From a virus: 63,397 nucleotides of DNA. Below the pieces are notes generated by a model. The model did no database searches and was not told the origin of the DNA. It was given only the letters and a program-made list of their open reading frames with translations. The position numbers were made by a program, and so were the translations under genes. This document shows positions 59,406-63,397 of the stretch, one piece after another (the stretch's first letter is position 1; the number at the start of each line of letters is the position of its first letter). The stretch covers positions 1 through 63,397 of the IMG/VR virus record IMGVR_UViG_3300036790_000296, one strand, 5' to 3'.

Positions 59406-60655
59406 TTCCGTATCCTCACTACATCCCCAAAGGGATATTTTGTATCAGCTACGCTGCACCATATTACGGGATAAGGCGGGGGTGTGGGCGGGAACGTAAC
59501 ATACCCATCCGTGAACCCCACGAACATATCAGGGGGCTCGTGTGCATGAGCGGCTATCCAGTCTATAACCGGAATAACCGCAGTCCCGCCGCGCCCGCCC
59601 ACACCCGCATGCTTGATACGTTGCAAGTCACTGGCTTCCTCAATTTCGTCAATGCGGTGTATCTTACTGTCACACCACAATACAGTAAGGCGCTTAGGGC
59701 GCACATCTTCCACTATGCCTCCCAACTCTGCAAGATACGAACAAAGCTCTCCCTGCCCGATAGAACCGCTCGTATCTCCCCACACCACAACCCATCCCGC
59801 ACCGTGGCCACTACAACTGGGCAGATACAGGTCCCGAACAATAAATCGTCTATCTGGACGACGCCAGTTATATGAGCCACTTCCCACCCGTCTGTTGAAT
59901 ATACCCCGGATATGTTCGGACCATGGGATTTCGGGCTGTAGGATTTCTTGAAACATACGTTGCAGGGCACCTGCCAGCTTGCCCTGCGCTCTTATCTGTT
60001 CAATTGTTTGTGCGGCAGCTACTTCCACAGCCCATTGCTGTTGATTGCGCTGCGCGGCTGCATTCCCTGGCTGTTGCCCGGTTGATTTACCGGGCGGTAA
60101 CAGCGTGTCAAAATCGCCACCCGGCAACTCACCATCGTCTTGCTTTTTCTCGTAAACCTTCTTGTACACATCCAACAAGCTATCGTTAGCACCAGCTATC
60201 TTGCGATCCAACAAACAGTCTTTAGGCGGTTTACCTATTTTGCTGTCCGCAAGTAGTGGGTTAATCCGGTAGTCCATAGATTTTTGCATTACCTCCATAT
60301 CAAAAGGCAATGTTGTACCGTCGTGCATCGGCACGCTGCCGCTTCGCATACACCTATGCAATAGCTCTACATCACCGTACACGTTGTGCACGATTTCATG
60401 TGCGGCAATAAACGTGCGTTCTTGTAACGGGTATTCAAAATACGCATCGGGATTAACGATAACGTTTTTCCCGTCCGTAGCCGCCACAGGTACTTCCCTT
60501 GACATAATGGCAATATGCTTGCCTTCGTTATTGGCAAGCAGCCTATACCATATAGACCGGAACCCTGGTGCGGTCCATGCCATCATGGAGGTAGTATCCC
60601 CCCATTTTTGTATTTGAGCGGGGGTTAGCTCCATACTTTCCATTGGCTCACTCAT
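59402..60655 (-). CDS. VWA-like metallopeptidase (DUF2201 type)
   Basis: 417 residues from ATG at 60655 (AAGGAG inside the upstream overlap). N-terminal metallopeptidase-like domain with HEIVH at 86-90 in AAHEIVHNVYGD. Linker Gln-rich around 200. C-terminal VWA-like domain: WGDTSGSIGQGEL with a D-x-S-x-S metal site, ending DMFVGFTDGYVTFPP. Pairs with the MoxR ATPase five genes upstream, as in cellular MoxR-VWA chaperone pairs that insert metals or remodel complexes. Confidence 0.85.
   Translation of the reverse strand: MSEPMESMELTPAQIQKWGDTTSMMAWTAPGFRSIWYRLLANNEGKHIAIMSREVPVAATDGKNVIVNPDAYFEYPLQERTFIAAHEIVHNVYGDVELLHRCMRSGSVPMHDGTTLPFDMEVMQKSMDYRINPLLADSKIGKPPKDCLLDRKIAGANDSLLDVYKKVYEKKQDDGELPGGDFDTLLPPGKSTGQQPGNAAAQRNQQQWAVEVAAAQTIEQIRAQGKLAGALQRMFQEILQPEIPWSEHIRGIFNRRVGSGSYNWRRPDRRFIVRDLYLPSCSGHGAGWVVVWGDTSGSIGQGELCSYLAELGGIVEDVRPKRLTVLWCDSKIHRIDEIEEASDLQRIKHAGVGGRGGTAVIPVIDWIAAHAHEPPDMFVGFTDGYVTFPPTPPPYPVIWCSVADTKYPFGDVVRIRK
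60087..60100. repeat. Dispersed palindrome TTACCG-GG-CGGTAA
   Basis: Exact copy, 2-nt spacer, in the VWA/metallopeptidase gene (Leu-Pro-Pro-Gly-Lys codons). Confidence 0.9.
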
Positions 60656-60656
60656 T

Positions 60657-60896
60657 TCATTTTGCTCCTTCATATCGCTGGTAGCGTTTTATAGTCTTAA
60701 GCCAGTCCGCAACCCATGCATCAAAACTTATTATGTCTTGGCATGTTGACGAGCGAGAATGCGCTACTATACTACACGCCGCTAAACCCATTCGTAATTT
60801 GTAGGCACGTGCCATCCTGATGCACAACTTGCGGCGTGTCGCCACATGAGGGCGGTTATAGCCTCGCCGCGTCGCGCGTACTTTTGATTTACTCAC
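60657..60896 (-). CDS. Small basic hypothetical protein
   Basis: 79 residues; GTG at 60896 overlaps the stop of the previous gene and has a GAGGG site. Very basic N-terminus (MSKSKVRATRRGYNRPHV) and helical end (FDAWVADWLKTIKRYQRY). No known family; possibly DNA-binding. Contains the GC-rich 15-mer in its first codons. Confidence 0.65.
   Translation of the reverse strand: MSKSKVRATRRGYNRPHVATRRKLCIRMARAYKLRMGLAACSIVAHSRSSTCQDIISFDAWVADWLKTIKRYQRYEGAK
60863..60877 (-). repeat. GC-rich 15-mer GCGCGACGCGGCGAG
   Basis: Exact copy in the first codons (Ala-Thr-Arg-Arg-Gly) of gene 60657..60896, in the direction of transcription. Confidence 0.8.
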
Positions 60897-61101
60897 GCAT
60901 TTGCCCTCGTATGTATAGGTGCCACTCTTGCACCCATTTCATATACGCGCCGCGTTGCTGCCAATCATGAGCAACGCATAACAACGGCAGAGACAAAGCC
61001 GGGTTAGATTGCCACCTATATTTGCCATGAACACTGTGCCTATCTCTGTATGCGGCAAGCAACGCATTGCCGCGTTTTTTGCGGCGTTGCTTCTCGTTCA
61101 T
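60889..61101 (-). CDS. Small basic hypothetical protein
   Basis: 70 residues; ATG overlaps the preceding stop (ATGA). Lys/Arg-rich N-terminus (MNEKQRRKKRGNALLAAYRD) and Trp-rich end (YMKWVQEWHLYIRGQ) which faintly resembles the end of the next gene (DAWVADWLKTI), so the two may be old duplicates. Confidence 0.65.
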   Translation of the reverse strand: MNEKQRRKKRGNALLAAYRDRHSVHGKYRWQSNPALSLPLLCVAHDWQQRGAYMKWVQEWHLYIRGQMRE

Positions 61102-61550
61102 AGCTTATCCTGTTTATCCTGCGCCATTTCGCGCATTGCCGCCGCCATTTCATCGCTTACGCTATCGGATGATTGGCTTTCACCTTCCTTCGGGGCAAAC
61201 TTGTCTTCCAGAATAGCGATATCGGTATGCCCCGAAAAGAAATCATCGCTGAATACCACAGCTTGCGGCTTCACGCCATCCGCCAGTAAGGCCGCAGTAG
61301 CCAGCACGCGGCGAGCCGCATACGTGACTGTCTCGCGCATAGCTTCGTTCTTGCCTTCATCCGCGTAGTCAACTCGCACTTCAATGGTGAATTGTCTTTG
61401 CATTTTACACTCCTTTAAGGGGGCATTACCTAACCTTGGGTCATTCATACGCCATACAATCAGCGCGTTAAGTACACTATCATAACCAAGGGTAGGGTAT
61501 AGCCCGCCCTTGATTGCCATTTTCATAGTTTGCATATCTATCATGCTCAC
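61098..61550 (-). CDS. Hypothetical protein with possible internal start
   Basis: 150 residues if GTG at 61550 (overlapping the MoxR stop as GTGA) is used. A strong ribosome site AAAGGAG precedes an internal ATG at 61403, giving a 101-residue form that begins MQRQFTIEVRVDYADEGKN. That part has a beta-helix-beta look (REVTVTYAARRVLATAALL-like region) and a Ser/Glu-rich tail. Both a long and a short product from one frame are possible. Family unknown. Confidence 0.6.
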   Translation of the reverse strand: MSMIDMQTMKMAIKGGLYPTLGYDSVLNALIVWRMNDPRLGNAPLKECKMQRQFTIEVRVDYADEGKNEAMRETVTYAARRVLATAALLADGVKPQAVVFSDDFFSGHTDIAILEDKFAPKEGESQSSDSVSDEMAAAMREMAQDKQDKL

Positions 61551-62677
61551 GCCAAAGCCGAATTGAGAAGGCTAACCAGACTGGCGTTCTTATTTATCCA
61601 CGCTTGCATTGCGGGCAGGTTGATAAAACTCTTGTAATCCCGCCGCAGCAGCGCCAGCATGAAAGTGATCGCCATATCCTTCGGAAAGCGCGAAATATAC
61701 TTCACACACTCCGCAGCATGTTGCGCCTTGGCGTGGCCAGCTAACTCGTATGCCATTAGCATAAGCAGGTCCGCCTTTGTGGGTACGGGGCAGTTATCGG
61801 GATCGGACACCACATTGTCATAGCTCGGCAGGTCTAGCTGAAACTGCACGTGGCCCATCAGCGACGTAGCCGCACCCTGCCCGATAGTACCCGCCACACT
61901 CTCCATTGTGACAGTATCGGTTGGAATAACACCGCCATTGCGCGCCGCCTTCACCTGCAAATACCTATCGGCAGAACAGAGCGTACGCGGGTTGCACCAT
62001 GGACCTTGTTCTACAGGTTCTTTCTCGAACAGGCTTTCAGGGTTGGTCGATGCCCATGCCTTGGTGATCGCTTGCACCTGCCACGCCTTACCCTGATACG
62101 AGTAAGGCTTGTCAGCCCACATCAACCACGATTCTGTATCGGGCGACACGTGAATAACCGTGCGGCGGGCGATACAGAAATCGAAGTCCTTTGTCACACC
62201 GTAACGCGAGCCTTCGTTGGACATTGCCACCCGTACGCTACCCTCTGGCAGATACCATGGGGACGTGCCACCATGGAGAAGTATTTCAGCTAACGCCTTC
62301 TTAACATCGGCTTCGCCTTGGCCATACTCGTCAATCATAAGCCAGAACCGATCATACATGAACGCTGGCTTGCCTTCTGTCGAAATCATCCACAACGGTA
62401 CGCTAGGGTCCGTCACCGTGATTTTACGGGTTTCACCGTTGCCAAGATCGAACGTGCGTTCGCCCTTGTATTGAAACCCTATAAGATCAGGAGGGGTTTG
62501 GGTAGCGGCGAATATCTGGCCGAAGCCGCATCTAAGCGCAGGCATGGAGGCTTCCCATTTCTTGAAAGCCCCATACCCCATCATGCTTTTGCCCATACCC
62601 GAACCCGACACCACAAGCGTAGCGTTACCGGCTTCGGCATTGGCGAGAATTTCATCTTGCGCTTGGTTGATATTCAT
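61547..62677 (-). CDS. MoxR/CbbQ-type AAA+ ATPase
   Basis: 376 residues from ATG at 62677 (AAGGAG); a longer frame to 62755 crosses the upstream hairpin and is rejected. Walker A GSGMGKS at 25-31, Walker B FWLMIDEYGQGE with the catalytic Glu, sensor 1 region VRVAMSNEGSRYG. MoxR-type ATPases work with VWA proteins to remodel or activate target enzymes; the phage VWA/metallopeptidase partner lies downstream in the same transcript. Confidence 0.85.
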   Translation of the reverse strand: MNINQAQDEILANAEAGNATLVVSGSGMGKSMMGYGAFKKWEASMPALRCGFGQIFAATQTPPDLIGFQYKGERTFDLGNGETRKITVTDPSVPLWMISTEGKPAFMYDRFWLMIDEYGQGEADVKKALAEILLHGGTSPWYLPEGSVRVAMSNEGSRYGVTKDFDFCIARRTVIHVSPDTESWLMWADKPYSYQGKAWQVQAITKAWASTNPESLFEKEPVEQGPWCNPRTLCSADRYLQVKAARNGGVIPTDTVTMESVAGTIGQGAATSLMGHVQFQLDLPSYDNVVSDPDNCPVPTKADLLMLMAYELAGHAKAQHAAECVKYISRFPKDMAITFMLALLRRDYKSFINLPAMQAWINKNASLVSLLNSALA

Positions 62678-62716
62678 AATGGATTGCTCCTTAAGCAACG
62701 CTCCTTTATGGGGAAA

Positions 62717-62754
62717 TGCCCCTGCGGGTAAAGGAGCTAAACCCCGCAGGGGCA
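62717..62754 (-). promoter_or_regulatory. 12-bp hairpin between the junction gene and MoxR gene
   Basis: Perfect arms 62717..62728 and 62743..62754 (TGCCCCTGCGGG on the minus strand), 14-nt loop. It lies 40 nt upstream of the MoxR ATG. No T run, so an RNA processing or translation-control element is more likely than a terminator. Confidence 0.75.
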
Positions 62755-62783
62755 CCTAGTGCGACTTATGCCACTGGCGCGCA

Positions 62784-63397
62784 CTATGGGATATTCTTCG
62801 CACCTTTGGCCTTGGCAATTTCAGTGAGCCGTTTCGTGCACGCGGCGATAATCTCCGTTATCTCCGGTGCCTGGTCGCTCACTGTCTTATACGCGGCTTT
62901 GCCAGCTTTTACACTAGTGGCGATGCCACGCATCTGCACGTAGAAATCTTCAAGCGTATTCAACGATGGCACGGGTTTGAAGCAGAACTGCCGCAACTCG
63001 GCATCGCTTAACAGTTGGTCGCGCTTGATTTGCGTGCGCGCCATGCGGAGAAACGCATTTGCGGCGTCATCCAGTTTCTTGGCATTGGCAGGATCAGCGC
63101 GCAGTTTTTGCCGAATGGTCATAAAGTCGCCGATCATGCCCAGCGGCTGCCCCGTCCCGCCCTTCGTCCAACTGCCCAGTTTAATGCTCGTCCTTGCGCA
63201 CGAGATAGCTTTACGCTGATTGGGAGCTTTAGCATCGAACACAACCGCGCTGGACTGTGCTTGAACGTAGGTTTCGACCAGCTTGGTTGCATCGTCCTTA
63301 TCTGGCCCATGTTTGTTAGCGTCCAGGTTGATTTGGGCATGAAATGCTCCTTCTGCCAGCGAAAGCAGAAACTTTATTTGCGTGTCTTTGCCTTTTC
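62784..63397 (-). CDS. Hypothetical phage protein, 3' part (gene crosses the map junction)
   Basis: The frame enters from the right edge and ends at 62784. With the first part at 1..222 the protein has 231 residues. This part is helical and Lys/Arg-rich (AISCARTSIKLGSWTKGG, ANAKKLDDAANAFLRMART, ITEIIAACTKRLTEIAKAKG) and could bind nucleic acid. A start placed at 63242 (GTG) would be an artefact of the cut map. No family recognised. Confidence 0.85.
   Translation of the reverse strand, partial: KGKDTQIKFLLSLAEGAFHAQINLDANKHGPDKDDATKLVETYVQAQSSAVVFDAKAPNQRKAISCARTSIKLGSWTKGGTGQPLGMIGDFMTIRQKLRADPANAKKLDDAANAFLRMARTQIKRDQLLSDAELRQFCFKPVPSLNTLEDFYVQMRGIATSVKAGKAAYKTVSDQAPEITEIIAACTKRLTEIAKAKGAKNIP
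63258..63397. repeat. Terminal direct repeat, right copy
   Basis: 139 of 140 positions equal 1..140; the difference is G at 63276 for A at 19, silent in the junction-spanning gene. Confidence 0.9.

Noticed and set aside
259-60100. TTACCG palindromes as transcription terminators
   Set aside because: Loop of 2-3 nt, only 6 bp of stem, no T runs, and most lie inside genes.
1-63397. tRNA genes, integrase, transposase
   Set aside because: No cloverleaf, recombinase or transposase motif was noticed on reading; a tRNA scan was not possible here.

Overview
This window is the complete genome of a tailed double-stranded DNA bacteriophage. It is linearised inside a gene, and its ends carry a 140-bp direct repeat (1..140 = 63258..63397, one synonymous difference), so the molecule is about 63,257 bp read as a circle or circularly permuted map. 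The virion genes suggest a short-tailed, podovirus-like particle: one large portal, a scaffold, a coat protein, a 901-residue nozzle-type tail protein, three very large internal virion proteins, no tape measure and no sheath. Lysis proteins typical of phages of Gram-negative hosts are present (SAR-type lysozyme, holin, lipoprotein). The host cannot be named from the sequence; the regulator and small-protein types hint at a proteobacterium. I saw no integrase, tRNA gene, CRISPR array, insertion sequence or phage RNA polymerase, so it is probably strictly lytic and uses host RNA polymerase.

Layout. (1) A leftward early/replication arm starts at a near-perfect sigma70-type promoter at 4034..4062. 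It runs left through about a dozen small genes, crosses the map junction and continues from 63397 down to 46265. It encodes a MoxR-type AAA+ ATPase paired with a VWA/metallopeptidase protein, family A DNA polymerase, two deoxyribosyltransferase-like proteins, a DUF5664-like protein, a Cas4-like Fe-S nuclease, a VRR-NUC nuclease, an SNF2-type helicase, an SSB-like protein and an AEP primase-helicase. Most genes overlap by ATGA or GTGA, which suggests translational coupling. (2) A short rightward block (4517..7203) holds small genes, a two-winged-helix regulator and a cluster of strong RNA hairpins. (3) A leftward packaging island (7209..10539) encodes TerL, a calcineurin-like phosphoesterase, an overlapping 13-residue-repeat peptide and a putative small terminase. 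(4) A long rightward late region (10636..46250) encodes the portal, then a glycan cassette (sulfotransferase, three collagen-like proteins, GT2-TPR-propeller fusion, two HtrL-like proteins, sugar epimerase, UDP-galactopyranose mutase, Fringe-like transferase). The scaffold, coat, adaptors, collagen-like and glycine-rich fibres, lysis genes, nozzle and internal virion proteins follow.

The most striking signal that gene content does not explain is a dispersed palindrome, TTACCG-N2/3-CGGTAA. There are 14 exact copies and 7 one-mismatch copies around the whole genome, in coding sequence of different reading frames as well as between genes. Fewer than 0.01 exact copies are expected by chance. It looks like a genome-wide protein-binding site set, comparable in concept to stoperators or nucleoid/partition sites. 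The second theme is a virion-glycosylation cassette interleaved with collagen-like fibre genes.
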